A stretch of 64,000 nucleotides of DNA, taken from the NCBI GenBank assembly GCA_047833645.1, contig CP181259.1, forward strand, positions 1,116,001 through 1,180,000, read 5' to 3'. Source of the stretch: Pseudolactococcus sp041800635. Its GTDB lineage: Bacteria > Bacillota > Bacilli > Lactobacillales > Streptococcaceae. Positions 27,263 through 35,663 of the stretch are shown here, one piece after another. The notes beneath the pieces are model-generated. The model was not told the DNA's origin. It saw nothing but the letters and a program-made list of their open reading frames with translations, and did not search any database. A program made the position numbers and the translations under genes. Numbering within the stretch: the first letter of the stretch is position 1; each line of letters opens with the position of its first letter.

Positions 27263-27392
27263 GAAAAGCCTCTTTTCTTTTTCTCTTTAACTTTAAACTC
27301 AAACAGAAATGTTTTGGATATTTTTCGTTTTCGACGAGACAGCCGCCCCGCTCACATCATCATACATTTGCGCTCGAATTTCATTCCCTATA

Positions 27393-27423
27393 ATTATATC
27401 ACATTTAACATTAGATATGCCAA
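27393..27423 (-). promoter_or_regulatory. Promoter of the rml operon
   Basis: On the minus strand: TTGGCA at 27418-27423, a long 19-bp spacer and an extended -10 TGATATAAT (TATAAT at 27393-27398). The leader to the rmlA start is about 125 nt. The long spacer with a TGn extension suggests -10-driven recognition. Confidence 0.7.
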
Positions 27424-27452
27424 TCCCTCATTTAAATCCTGGCCAGACAAGC

Positions 27453-27478
27453 AAAAAACTCGCCATTTGAGCGAGTTT
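27453..27478 (-). terminator. Terminator after ezrA
   Basis: Stem of AAACTCGC with GCGAGTTT around a 7-base loop, followed on the minus strand by a T run. It begins seven bases after the ezrA stop and separates ezrA from the rml promoter. Confidence 0.85.
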
Positions 27479-27484
27479 TCCGAC

Positions 27485-29215
27485 TTATCGATAGTCCGGT
27501 GTCATCTTAGTATTGTGGTAAACATTCGCAATCCGTTCGCTTGCACCTGGTTCTACTGCGTCCAATGCGACTGAAATTTCTTCGTAGGATGCGGCATAAT
27601 TGCGATCACGTTCAAATAACTGATACGCCCGCGCAATGCTTTTGGCAACCGTTTCATTCGTTGTTTTGTAACGATTGGCATACTGCATCAAATCCTCCGC
27701 CAAACGTGCCTTATCTACCATCTCATCCGTTGCATCTTTCAGATTCGACAAATCTTCCGTTGTCACATCCACCAAATGATTGACGCCATCAATGTTGACT
27801 TTTACTTTATTTAATTCTTTAAACAAAGCCTGAACGCGTTCTGATGTCGCAAAGAATTTATCCAGATAAACTTGCGGTAAACCTGGTAAATTCCGTTTTT
27901 CAACATAACGTTTCAAAATTCTGATTTCACGGTCGAAGGTATCGGCTGCATCTTGTGCGGCCTTTTCTTGCTTCCGTAAATCTTGTAAATCATTGCTGAT
28001 TTTCAGTTGATTTTTCTCAATATCATCAAGTGTTGAGATAATCGTATCAACTTCCTTACCAAGCAAGCTATAAGGTTGGGCATTTTCAGCAATCACATCC
28101 AGCAATTCATTGGCGCCAGCCTCTAACTGTTCCAACTGTTCTTGGTAACCACGAATCATGCCCATCTCATTGCCCGTTAAAACATAGGCTTGAGACACAT
28201 GGTCAATCTCCAGGAGCAGATTTTTATTATTGGCCCGTGTATGTGCGATATAATCCTTGATAATATTCGCATTTTTAGAAACATCACGGCGCGCCTTGTA
28301 TTCAGCCTCAAAAATTTCATAGAGACCATCTAAATTCATTTGAATTTGATCCAAATAGCCATCTGCCCGGTCTAATTCGAACCCTTCAACAAACTTAGTC
28401 GTTTGTTTCAAATCATCCCGAACTTCTTGCAAACGTTCTTCAACTTTTACAGACTCTGGTAATTTGAAATCCTGTGCTAAAAATTCTTGATAACCTTGTG
28501 CCAATTCTTCCAGTTGTTTTGGATATTTAACAGTCATATCCTCAACGATAGCTGGAATACGTTCTGCAATGGCACCCAGGGCAATCGTATGCTCCTCAGC
28601 CGTCTCCAAAACTTCAGATGCCTCAATCGGGTCACCTGTTGAATTTAAGTCAACAAATTGGTTAAATTCAGTCTCGATATTATCTAGCTGCGCTTCAAGT
28701 TCACCGAGTGCAACCCCATATTTGTCCGCATTATCCGTGATCTCAGCCCGCAAGGCATCATATAAGTCCAAAGAATCTTGGATTTTAGACGAATTAATCG
28801 TTTCCTGCTTCGTTAATTCAGAAATCCCCTCACGAATCGACTGAACATCTTCTTCCATGAGCTCAATTTGACTTTCTGAAGCATCCACAGAGGCACGCGC
28901 CCGAACAAATCTAAAAGAATCATTCAATTGTTCCGCTTCAAAAATGTGATTCTCTAAATCCGCAAAAGAATTTGACGATAAATCAATCCATTTTTGATTC
29001 CATTCACGAAAAACCGTCTGACTTTGTCCAACCAGATGCAATTTTTTGACGGCGTCAATCTCTTCTTGTACGGGCAAATCAAATAAATCTTCCTTACGCT
29101 CTTCAAGCGCAATAATCCGATCCTCTGTTTTTTTGCGTAGTACCATCGACGCTACATAAAAAATAACGACGATTGCAAGTAAGACGACGATTGCGATTAT
29201 GATACTGTTTGGCAT
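27485..29215 (-). CDS. ezrA: Septation ring formation regulator EzrA
   Basis: 576 residues: one N-terminal membrane helix (about 3-23) with a very short outer end, then a basic RKKTEDRI segment and some 540 residues of heptad-rich coiled coil, the spectrin-like repeats of EzrA. It binds FtsZ and keeps the division ring in place. The usual length and an intact frame indicate function. It has its own extended -10 promoter and a terminator, so it is a single-gene unit. Confidence 0.95.
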   Translation of the reverse strand: MPNSIIIAIVVLLAIVVIFYVASMVLRKKTEDRIIALEERKEDLFDLPVQEEIDAVKKLHLVGQSQTVFREWNQKWIDLSSNSFADLENHIFEAEQLNDSFRFVRARASVDASESQIELMEEDVQSIREGISELTKQETINSSKIQDSLDLYDALRAEITDNADKYGVALGELEAQLDNIETEFNQFVDLNSTGDPIEASEVLETAEEHTIALGAIAERIPAIVEDMTVKYPKQLEELAQGYQEFLAQDFKLPESVKVEERLQEVRDDLKQTTKFVEGFELDRADGYLDQIQMNLDGLYEIFEAEYKARRDVSKNANIIKDYIAHTRANNKNLLLEIDHVSQAYVLTGNEMGMIRGYQEQLEQLEAGANELLDVIAENAQPYSLLGKEVDTIISTLDDIEKNQLKISNDLQDLRKQEKAAQDAADTFDREIRILKRYVEKRNLPGLPQVYLDKFFATSERVQALFKELNKVKVNIDGVNHLVDVTTEDLSNLKDATDEMVDKARLAEDLMQYANRYKTTNETVAKSIARAYQLFERDRNYAASYEEISVALDAVEPGASERIANVYHNTKMTPDYR

Positions 29216-29287
29216 TCTATTTACTCTCCATCACGGGTCTATTCATATCTTTAAATCTTGTTTTCGAATTTACAAATTCCGTGTTTC

Positions 29288-29293
29288 ATTATA
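29288..29293 (-). promoter_or_regulatory. ezrA promoter, extended -10
   Basis: TGGTATAAT on the minus strand with no convincing -35; a leader of about 65 nt runs to the ezrA ATG. It lies just downstream of the tsf terminator. Confidence 0.6.
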
Positions 29294-29304
29294 CCACATT
29301 TAAG

Positions 29305-29336
29305 CAAAAAAATACACCGGAAGTTAAATTTCGGTG
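29305..29336 (-). terminator. Terminator after tsf
   Basis: Minus-strand stem CACCGAAA/TTCCGGTG with a short loop and a long T run (seven T). It stands about 140 bp past the tsf stop; the gap between also holds a small TATCGT-ACGATA hairpin near 29447. Confidence 0.75.
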
Positions 29337-29474
29337 CATTTTTTAAATCATCTGATTGACGGATGCTTTTAAAAATCAGCTTTGTGTTGCTTCAAGCTTG
29401 AAAACAAAACTTTTGGGGAGTCAGGCCCCACCCTGTCAATCCAGTCGTATCGTCTAACGATAGCAATGTGAGAT

Positions 29475-30512
29475 TTAATTTTCGAGTGCTGCAGCCATTG
29501 TTGCTTGCACTTCAGCTTCAAAGTTGTTAGCAGCTTTTTCGATACCTTCGCCAACTTCAAAACGTGCAAATGTAACAGCTTTAGCATCTTTAGATTCAAG
29601 GAATTTCGCAACGGTTTTGCTGTCATCCATCACGTAAAGTTGTGACAAAAGGGCATTTTCTTGGTCGATTTGTGTGTTGTCAACAAAGAATTTAGCCATT
29701 TTACCTGGCAAGATTTTGTCCCAGATTTGTTCTGGTTTGCCTTCAGCTTTAAGTTCTTCTTTGAATGCTGCTTCAACTTTCGCCAAAACGTCATCAGTCA
29801 ATTGTGCAGCTGAACCAAATTCTGGCACGTGCAAGAAGGCTTTACCAGTCCGTTTGCGGTCTTCGTTTTCGATTTCAATACGTGAAATCAAAGCAGTCGT
29901 TTCGCTAACGATAAAGTCATGATCAAGTTCTTCGGCAGACAAAACGCTTGGGCTCATCGCTGCAACGTGCATGGCAACTGCTTTAGGAAGGGCATCGTCG
30001 CCACCTTCGATAACTGTGATAACACCGATACGGCCACCATTATGTTGGTAAGCACCAAAGTTTTGATCATCCGTTTTTTCAACTAATTGAAAACGACGGA
30101 AGGCAATTTTTTCACCGATTGTTGAAGTTGCTTCAACATAGGCTTCTCCCAAAGTTTTACCACTAGCAGTTGGAATGGCAAGCGCTGCATCGTTGTCAGC
30201 TGGTTTGTTTTTAGCAATCAATTCTGCTGTTTCGTTAACCAAAGCAACGAATTGCTCATTTTTAGCAACAAAGTCAGTTTCTGAGTTAACTTCAACAAGT
30301 GCTGCAACGTTACCGTCAACATAAACACCAGTCAAACCTTCAGCAGCGACACGGTCAGCTTTTTTAGCTGCTTTTGCAATCCCTTTTTCACGGAGCAAGT
30401 CAATCGCTTTGTCCATATCGCCGTCAACTTCAACGAGTGCTTTCTTAGCATCCATGATGCCAGCACCAGTTTTTTCACGCAATTCTTTTACTTGAGCTGC
30501 AGTAATTGCCAT
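29475..30512 (-). CDS. tsf: Elongation factor Ts
   Basis: 345 residues. The N-terminal UBA-like domain (QVKELREKTGAGIMDAKKAL) is followed by the core with the NSETDFVAKNEQF motif that contacts EF-Tu. The last third is the longer C-terminal part found in lactococci. It restores EF-Tu to its GTP form. AGGAG lies upstream of the ATG. It follows rpsB with a 305-bp spacer full of hairpins, which probably tunes the ratio of the two products. Confidence 0.97.
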   Translation of the reverse strand: MAITAAQVKELREKTGAGIMDAKKALVEVDGDMDKAIDLLREKGIAKAAKKADRVAAEGLTGVYVDGNVAALVEVNSETDFVAKNEQFVALVNETAELIAKNKPADNDAALAIPTASGKTLGEAYVEATSTIGEKIAFRRFQLVEKTDDQNFGAYQHNGGRIGVITVIEGGDDALPKAVAMHVAAMSPSVLSAEELDHDFIVSETTALISRIEIENEDRKRTGKAFLHVPEFGSAAQLTDDVLAKVEAAFKEELKAEGKPEQIWDKILPGKMAKFFVDNTQIDQENALLSQLYVMDDSKTVAKFLESKDAKAVTFARFEVGEGIEKAANNFEAEVQATMAAALEN

Positions 30513-30817
30513 TTTTGATTTCTCCTTTTAGATATTGAGTGGGTTTACTTCGATTTTAGAGCATAACAGCTCTAAAGTCAAGAAGAGGAACTCAATTTTA
30601 GATAAATAAAGAGGGCTGAGGCGTAGGCCCCGCCCTCTTTCGATTTTTTTATTAAATGTTTGATGAAGTTGCGTTAACCAATCCATTTGAAGCTTAGGCT
30701 TCTTTATTGAGAAAATACTTCGTATTTCCTTATTGGTCAATTCAAAAGAAGCTTAGGCTTCTTTGTTGAAGAAATGCTACGCATTTCCCTATTGGTTAAT
30801 TCTAACTAAGCTTATGC
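30513..30817 (-). repeat. Hairpin array in the rpsB-tsf spacer, with a tandem 59-bp duplication
   Basis: Two imperfect copies with a 59-bp offset (from 30689 and from 30748) each hold hairpin GAAGC-TTAG-GCTTC, a second hairpin (GAAAATAC-TTC-GTATTTC at 30711-30728; GAAATGC-TAC-GCATTTC at 30771-30787) and the phrase TATTGGT. The second hairpin differs between copies by paired changes (AT pair to GC pair), which keeps the stem. A related hairpin, CTAACTAAGC-TTAT-GCTTAGTTAG (30802-30825), covers the rpsB stop codon. Closer to tsf are a GC-rich stem AAAGAGGGC/GCCCTCTTT (about 30609-30641) with an inner GC-CTAC-GC hairpin, and TTTAGAGC/GCTCTAAA (30555-30576). The strong stem may attenuate transcription before tsf. 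Confidence 0.75.
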
Positions 30818-31594
30818 TTAGTTAGAACCTTCCACAACTTCTACCAATTCTTCGATTGATTCAGCTGATGCTGGTTCTGATACGTTAGCATCTTCAGCTT
30901 CAACAGCATCTTCGCCTTGACGGCCTTCGATGATGGCATCAGCCATTTTACCAGTGATCAATTTAACCGCACGAATGGCATCGTCATTGGCAGGGATGAT
31001 CACGTCAATTGGATCAGGATCCGCATTTGTATCAACCATGGCAACGATTGGAATGTTCAATTTAGTTGCTTCTTGAACAGCGATTTGCTCTTTATGTGGA
31101 TCCACGATGTAGATAAGATCAGGGATACGTGGCATATCAGCAATACCGCCCAAGAATTTTTCTAAGCGATCGCGTTGTTTGTTAAGCAAAACAACTTCTT
31201 TTTTAGGAAGCACGTCAAAAGTACCGTCTTCTTCCATTTGGTTGATTTCTTTCAAACGCGCGATACGTTTTTGGATTGTTCCCCAGTTAGTCAAAGTACC
31301 ACCCAACCAACGATGGTTGATGTAGTATTGACCAGCACGAGTTGCTTCTTCTTTAACCGCTTCAGCAGCTTGTTTTTTAGTCCCTACGAAGAGCACAACA
31401 GCGCCGTTTGCTGCAGCTTCGCGTACATAGTTGTAAGCGTCGTCAGCAAGTTTAACTGTTTTTTGCAAGTCGATAACGTGAATCCCGTTACGTTCTGTAA
31501 AGATGAACGGTTTCATTTTTGGGTTCCAACGGCGTGTTTGGTGACCGAAGTGAACACCCGCTTCGAGTAGTTGTTTCATTGAAATGACTGCCAT
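30818..31594 (-). CDS. rpsB: Ribosomal protein S2
   Basis: 258 residues: ISMKQLLEAGVHFGHQTRRW at the start, FTERNGIHVIDLQKTV and DLIYIVDPHKEQIAVQEA are S2 landmarks. The acidic C-terminal tail (EDAVEAEDANVSEP) is normal for the group. It joins the small subunit late and binds S1-like factors. A 60- to 140-nt leader with structure precedes it. First gene of the rpsB-tsf unit. Confidence 0.97.
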   Translation of the reverse strand: MAVISMKQLLEAGVHFGHQTRRWNPKMKPFIFTERNGIHVIDLQKTVKLADDAYNYVREAAANGAVVLFVGTKKQAAEAVKEEATRAGQYYINHRWLGGTLTNWGTIQKRIARLKEINQMEEDGTFDVLPKKEVVLLNKQRDRLEKFLGGIADMPRIPDLIYIVDPHKEQIAVQEATKLNIPIVAMVDTNADPDPIDVIIPANDDAIRAVKLITGKMADAIIEGRQGEDAVEAEDANVSEPASAESIEELVEVVEGSN

Positions 31595-31609
31595 GAGCTA
31601 GTCTCCTTT

Positions 31610-31760
31610 TAAAATAGTTTTTTCCTCTTTCGACCCTCAACTCGCCCCGCTACTGGCTTAACGCTAGCACTACGGGACAATCCTGTCAAAATGTGGTTTA
31701 AGTTTCCATAAATTTTTACGGCAACCATTTAATTATACACGGTTTTACCTGATTTGACAA
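31610..31760 (-). promoter_or_regulatory. rpsB promoter and structured leader
   Basis: On the minus strand TTGTCA (31755-31760), 17 bp, TATAAT (31732-31737). The leader of about 130 nt holds CCCG-rich paired segments around 31648-31679 (CCCCGCTACTGGC with CACTACGGGAC on the plus strand). Ribosomal protein leaders often bind their own product; here that is only a suggestion. The -35 box lies just past the stop of the DUF4649 gene. Confidence 0.6.
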
Positions 31761-31960
31761 GTCTTATTTGTTGTATTTGTCAAACAAATCGCCGATTCTC
31801 CCTGTAAATTAACTTGCGCATCACCAATGTAGAGCGCATCTACTTCATAGTGATCCTGAATCGCTGGAATTTCACGATTTTGCAACATTAAAAACTCTGC
31901 AACATCTTTAAAGGTTTTAGTTTCTGGCGCATTGCCTGCATTGTGATAAGTAATTTTCAT
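31745..31960 (-). CDS. Small DUF4649-type protein
   Basis: 71 residues from the ATG at 31960, where GGAGGAGGA sits seven bases upstream; a longer frame start lacks this. The protein (KITYHNAGNAPETKTFKDVA and later a YEVDALYIGDAQVNL strand) matches small DUF4649 proteins of streptococci and lactococci. Function unknown; no membrane segment. It shares its 3' end with the rpsB promoter. Confidence 0.72.
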   Translation of the reverse strand: MKITYHNAGNAPETKTFKDVAEFLMLQNREIPAIQDHYEVDALYIGDAQVNLQGESAICLTNTTNKTCQIR

Positions 31961-32022
31961 TTGATTTTCCTCCTCCTTTATTATACATCTATTTCTCATA
32001 AATGGCGTTTCTTAAGTGTTTA

Positions 32023-32496
32023 TCACTTACTCTTATGCAGGCGATACATGACCCATCGGGCAATAGGTTGCGCGATCAGCATTTCAGTCAAAAGCGCAAT
32101 CATAAAATTCCTTGGCCATTTATAAAAGAACTGTTGGAAAGGCGCTAAACTAATCGCTCTCGTCGCAATCATGGCACCTGCGATGGTCATCAAGATTGAC
32201 ATCATGGCGACATTAATCAAAATCGTTATCGTGATTTTGGCCTTAAAGCTATCCGTTTCTTCCGTTAATTGTGCTGCTAACTTTTCTGCTGGCATGTGCG
32301 TCAGCAAAACACAAGCTACGACCACCACGAACATCACCGGCAAAATCGTAAGCGTCTGGCGCCAGGTTGCTAGGCTAGAGCCAACCTCAAATCCTGAAAT
32401 CACCGGTGCAATGATGTTGACCGAAATGCTAGCAACAATTCCGAGAAACAGGGCAAACTCCTTGTCATTTCGGGGGAGTTTCATGTAAAAATCCAT
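32023..32496 (-). CDS. DUF2798 membrane protein
   Basis: 157 residues with four membrane segments forming two repeats, each starting with a short Arg/Lys-Asp/Asn loop and a long helix pair, the DUF2798 arrangement. N-terminus KLPRNDKEFALFLGIVASIS. AGAGG lies 10 bases upstream of the start. Role not known. A probable promoter with GCGTATAAT is near 32593. Confidence 0.7.
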   Translation of the reverse strand: MDFYMKLPRNDKEFALFLGIVASISVNIIAPVISGFEVGSSLATWRQTLTILPVMFVVVVACVLLTHMPAEKLAAQLTEETDSFKAKITITILINVAMMSILMTIAGAMIATRAISLAPFQQFFYKWPRNFMIALLTEMLIAQPIARWVMYRLHKSK

Positions 32497-32675
32497 TCGT
32501 CATTAACCTCTTCTTTTCTATTATTTACTGCAAAAAAGCGCAAAAGTTGTTAGCCGATAGAGAACCGACTCGCAACCTTTACGCTGAACTATTATACGCA
32601 GTAAATTATATTCAGTATAACACAAAACTTTTTTCTACGTAAGCCAAAACTCACAAAAATTGGTGCTGAGCCTGT

Positions 32676-33299
32676 TTACCATCTCACTGAGACACGTTCT
32701 CGATGATAGCGACCACTCGTCGCAATATCAACCACCGCTGTCGCATAGTCGGCATAAGAAAGTTGACTCACGCCCTTGTCGTCCGTCGTCAAAACTTCTC
32801 CCTCAATCACATAATGGCCTTTTTTCTCCCCATCCGCGACAAAATCAGCGGCTGGCGAGAGATAGGTCCAATCCACATCAAGCGTCCGCAAACGCGCCAA
32901 TCCCTCACCCATGGCGCTCGCAAGTGGTTTAAAGGCTTCTGGAAAGCCATCGCTATCCTTTAAAGCCGTTGTGTGGCTCGCATCTAAGTAAAGCGACCCC
33001 GCTCCCCCAACGACAAGCAAACGGGCATTGGGTGCCAGAATTGCCGCCAAATGTTCTAAAGAAGTCGTGTGTTGTGGCAGTGCTTCCGGAGCCCAGGCGC
33101 CAAATGCATCAATCACAACATCAAAGTTGCTCACATCAGCAGCGGTTAAATCGAATAAGTCTTTAATAATAGCTTGACTAGCTTGTGTTTTGTTGGCTTG
33201 ACGGACAGCCACTGTCACATCCAAACCACGCGCCATCAATTCAGTCACGATTTTTTGACCAGCTTTACCATTTGCCGCAACAACTAGAAATTTGTTCAT
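32676..33299 (-). CDS. NAD(P)-binding oxidoreductase (NmrA/SDR-like)
   Basis: 207 residues beginning KFLVVAANGKAGQKIVTELM, a GxxGxxG-type Rossmann start, with DVVIDAFGAW and TYLSPAADF later. It is of the short atypical SDR/NAD(P)H-binding type and lacks a YxxxK active site. It is divergent from an HxlR regulator 122 bp away, the standard layout where the regulator controls a redox-stress enzyme. Confidence 0.78.
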   Translation of the reverse strand: MNKFLVVAANGKAGQKIVTELMARGLDVTVAVRQANKTQASQAIIKDLFDLTAADVSNFDVVIDAFGAWAPEALPQHTTSLEHLAAILAPNARLLVVGGAGSLYLDASHTTALKDSDGFPEAFKPLASAMGEGLARLRTLDVDWTYLSPAADFVADGEKKGHYVIEGEVLTTDDKGVSQLSYADYATAVVDIATSGRYHRERVSVRW

Positions 33300-33328
33300 C
33301 TTATTTACCTCTTTTTCCTATTATCGAC

Positions 33329-33357
33329 TTGCGATATCTTGTTTACAAGTCTATAAT
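33329..33357 (+). promoter_or_regulatory. Divergent hxlR/oxidoreductase promoter with palindrome
   Basis: For hxlR: TTGCGA (33329-33334), 17 bp, TATAAT (33352-33357). The spacer contains the perfect palindrome CTTGTTTACAAG (33338-33349), a fair operator candidate. For the oxidoreductase on the minus strand, TTACAT and TATTAT with 17 bp between overlap the same region, so one bound protein could block both. Confidence 0.6.
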
Positions 33358-33421
33358 AACTTATAAGCAGTAAAAATGTAAGTAGGCACTATTTTATCAG
33401 CTAGGTATCTTTTAGTAACCA

Positions 33422-33766
33422 ATGGAGGTCAGTCCCATCGAAAACGACACATCACTTCCCGAATGTCCTGTAGAACTCACACTCTCTCTTATCGGTAACA
33501 AATGGAAATTTTTAATCGTCCGTGACTTATTAGTTGAAACCAAGCGTTTTAGCGTCTTAAAACGGTCAATTGGTCATATTTCTCAAAAAGTATTAACTGA
33601 TAATCTGAGACAACTTGAAGCATCCGGCATTGTCAAACGTCAAGTTTATGCAGAAGTCCCACCACGCGTTGAATATTCTCTGACGCCCCTTGGGCAATCC
33701 TTAGATAGCGTTCTCGACGCCATGATGACCTGGGGCGATCACTATAAAAGCCAGTACAGGCATTAA
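33422..33766 (+). CDS. HxlR-family transcriptional regulator
   Basis: 114 residues: CPVELTLSLIGNKWKFLIVR at the start of the winged helix, RFSVLKRSIGHISQKVLTDN for the recognition helix, and PPRVEYSLTPLGQSL for the wing, all HxlR hallmarks. The conserved Cys at residue 14 is the usual redox sensor in this family. The ATG at 33422 overlaps a GGAGG-like string, so the true start may be slightly different, but no better one is visible. It probably represses the divergent oxidoreductase gene. Confidence 0.88.
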   Translation: MEVSPIENDTSLPECPVELTLSLIGNKWKFLIVRDLLVETKRFSVLKRSIGHISQKVLTDNLRQLEASGIVKRQVYAEVPPRVEYSLTPLGQSLDSVLDAMMTWGDHYKSQYRH

Positions 33767-33774
33767 CATTGAGC

Positions 33775-33809
33775 AAAAAACCTCTTGATTTCAGTTCAAG
33801 AGGTTTTTT
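33775..33809. terminator. Bidirectional terminator between hxlR and nudix gene
   Basis: Perfect stem AAAAAACCTCTTGA with its complement around a six-base loop, with A and T runs on both sides. It serves hxlR on the plus strand and the Nudix operon on the minus strand. Confidence 0.9.
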
Positions 33810-33827
33810 GAATGTCTTCTTCTAAAA

Positions 33828-34292
33828 TCAAATTGTAACAAGATGAGCTTCTTGATTTACAAGGTGTAATATTTGATCACTCTTATCTCTGACAACATCA
33901 GATAAGACTTCTGGCTGCAAGCTAGCACTTTCGCTAATGGGTAACCATAAGATGTCTTGTTCCTCAAAATCGGGTGCTGATTGATCTAGTTCAAAAGAGG
34001 ACGTCTCAACATCATAAACAAATAAAAATTCATGATAAAATTGATCCTCAAAAGTGAAAAAATTTTCGATTATCGCATGTAACTGAGATGACTTCACTTC
34101 TAATCCCGTCTCCTCAATGACTTCACGACCAACCGCTGCTTGCGTCGACTCACCGATAGCTACACGACCACCTACTAATGACATCGTACCATCCGGCCAT
34201 TTTGACACCAAAATATTGTCCTGATTTCGAATAATCGCAGCGACTCGAATATTTAATCGACCACCTGTTAACTCGGCTATCAAATCTTGCAT
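33828..34292 (-). CDS. Nudix hydrolase
   Basis: 154 residues. The Nudix box is complete: GGRVAIGESTQAAVGREVIE then ETGLEV (Gx5Ex7REVxEExGL). The N-terminus RLNIRVAAIIRNQDNILVSK is the usual leading strand. It should cleave a nucleoside diphosphate linked to another group; substrate unknown. Last of a four-gene set (Nudix, GNAT, PPase-like, Nudix) with gaps of two to three bases. Confidence 0.88.
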   Translation of the reverse strand: MQDLIAELTGGRLNIRVAAIIRNQDNILVSKWPDGTMSLVGGRVAIGESTQAAVGREVIEETGLEVKSSQLHAIIENFFTFEDQFYHEFLFVYDVETSSFELDQSAPDFEEQDILWLPISESASLQPEVLSDVVRDKSDQILHLVNQEAHLVTI

Positions 34293-34295
34293 CTC

Positions 34296-34622
34296 TTACT
34301 CCTCCACTAGTTCAATCGTCGACTCAAAATATTGTTCCATAAACGCGATTCTTGTCATGGTGTCATCGGCTGTATAACTTTTTCCGAAGTCTGTCACGAC
34401 CCACTTGGTCTCAACATCATCTGCACGATGGACGACTGCGATGAGCTGGCCCGTAAAGGTCTCCAGGGGCTGATCACCTGCCGTCAAAACATAGGCATCT
34501 TGTTCCTCCCCATCTCCACCCATGACGCCTGCGACATAGCCGTAGTTAATCGGATAAATCGTACCCTCATGATCATAACCAATCGGTCGATCAATCGTCA
34601 CGGTTAAGGTTAATCTCGCCAT
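34296..34622 (-). CDS. Short inorganic pyrophosphatase-like protein
   Basis: 108 residues resembling the middle of family I pyrophosphatases (VTIDRPIGYDHEGTIYPINY then GYVAGVMGGDGEEQDAYVL). True enzymes have about 170 residues and a D-G-D-P-x-D metal site; here it reads G-D-G-E-E-Q-D, so only part of the acid cluster is kept. It may bind a phosphorylated ligand without being a normal pyrophosphatase. It sits between a GNAT gene and a Nudix gene. Confidence 0.75.
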   Translation of the reverse strand: MARLTLTVTIDRPIGYDHEGTIYPINYGYVAGVMGGDGEEQDAYVLTAGDQPLETFTGQLIAVVHRADDVETKWVVTDFGKSYTADDTMTRIAFMEQYFESTIELVEE

Positions 34623-34624
34623 CC

Positions 34625-35056
34625 TTAAAATACCTTTCTAAAGTTAACCTGTGATTTGACACGTTCATACCCCGCCGCCTCGTAGAAAAGATGGGCACCG
34701 TACCGACCTTCGCCTGAATTTAGTCGAATACCTCCGGCACCATCTGCGCGTGCGAAGTCTTCTGCCGCTTCTATCAACGCTTGGCCCACCCCCTGCCTTT
34801 GAAAGTGTTCAAAAACAGCTAAGCCCAAGATATTTTTATAAGGGATGGCGTAGGTCACGTCATAATCCTGAAGATGAATGTAACCAGCTGGCTCGCCGGA
34901 CACAAATGCAACAAAGAGTTGATTGGCCGGTTTCGACAAAACAGCCGCCAAGCTCGATTGGCTAAAGGCTTGGTCTATTTCATAGCCTAGCACCTCTTGA
35001 CCTAACTGATCAATCATGACCCAGTCCTCAAGCCTTGCTTTTCTAACCTCAATCAT
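34625..35056 (-). CDS. GNAT-family acetyltransferase
   Basis: 143 residues: VRKARLEDWVMIDQL start, AVFEHFQRQGVGQALIEAAE for the acetyl-CoA loop (Q/RxxGxG/A), and GGIRLNSGEGRYGAHLFYEA then AGY at the C-terminal side. Target unknown. It is three bases from each neighbour's end, so one transcript. Confidence 0.88.
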   Translation of the reverse strand: MIEVRKARLEDWVMIDQLGQEVLGYEIDQAFSQSSLAAVLSKPANQLFVAFVSGEPAGYIHLQDYDVTYAIPYKNILGLAVFEHFQRQGVGQALIEAAEDFARADGAGGIRLNSGEGRYGAHLFYEAAGYERVKSQVNFRKVF

Positions 35057-35059
35057 GGC

Positions 35060-35566
35060 TTATCTTCCTTCCTCAAAAATACTAAAAATCAAGGCGAGCA
35101 TCGGTTCTTGGTAAGGGAAAAAAGTCCCCTGATCCACCATGGCCATCACCTCGTCATAGCTCGCCCATTTAACGGCTTGAACTTCTGCTGTCTGCAAATG
35201 CAGCCTTGTCAAGTCAACATCCTGATGGATAATATATTCATCGGCAAAGCCATTTGGAAACTTGACCCTAAAACAGGGTGCGACCTCAGATAGCTCTAAA
35301 TCAAGACCTAATTCTTCAAAAGCCTCACGCGCCGCTGCCGCTTGACTCGTCTCACCCGCCAGCGCACCACCACCAACGCTAATATCCCAAAAACCAGGCC
35401 AGGCTGGCTTATGCGGTTGCCGTTTTTGAATCAAGAGTTGATTTTGCGAGTTCATGAGACTAACATGCACAATCAACCGATACTCGTCTGCCTCAAGTGC
35501 CTGAACGCGTTCAGCAGTCCGACCGGTCAGCTGCCGATCCTTATCATAAATATCAAATCTTTCCAT
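35060..35566 (-). CDS. Nudix hydrolase, isopentenyl-diphosphate isomerase-like
   Basis: 168 residues from the ATG at 35566, which has GAGG seven bases upstream; ATG and TTG codons just before it are too close. Opens with ERFDIYDKDRQLTGRT and has RQPHKPAWPGFWDISVGGGA, then GETSQAAAAREAFEELGLDL as the Nudix box. This YfcD-like branch looks like IPP isomerase but usually lacks its Cys. Substrate unknown. First gene of the four-gene set. Confidence 0.86.
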   Translation of the reverse strand: MERFDIYDKDRQLTGRTAERVQALEADEYRLIVHVSLMNSQNQLLIQKRQPHKPAWPGFWDISVGGGALAGETSQAAAAREAFEELGLDLELSEVAPCFRVKFPNGFADEYIIHQDVDLTRLHLQTAEVQAVKWASYDEVMAMVDQGTFFPYQEPMLALIFSIFEEGR

Positions 35567-35615
35567 CATCAAACCTCATTTGCCAATAGTATAGCATATT
35601 GACATCAATCCAGCA

Positions 35616-35650
35616 CAAAAAAACTTACAAACAAGTGTCTGTAAGTTTTT
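35616..35650 (-). terminator. Terminator after adhE
   Basis: Stem AACTTACA with TGTAAGTT around a loop near 35630, A run on the plus strand giving a T run on the minus strand. It lies just downstream of the adhE stop. Confidence 0.85.
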
Positions 35651-35663
35651 AAGATTGACTCGC

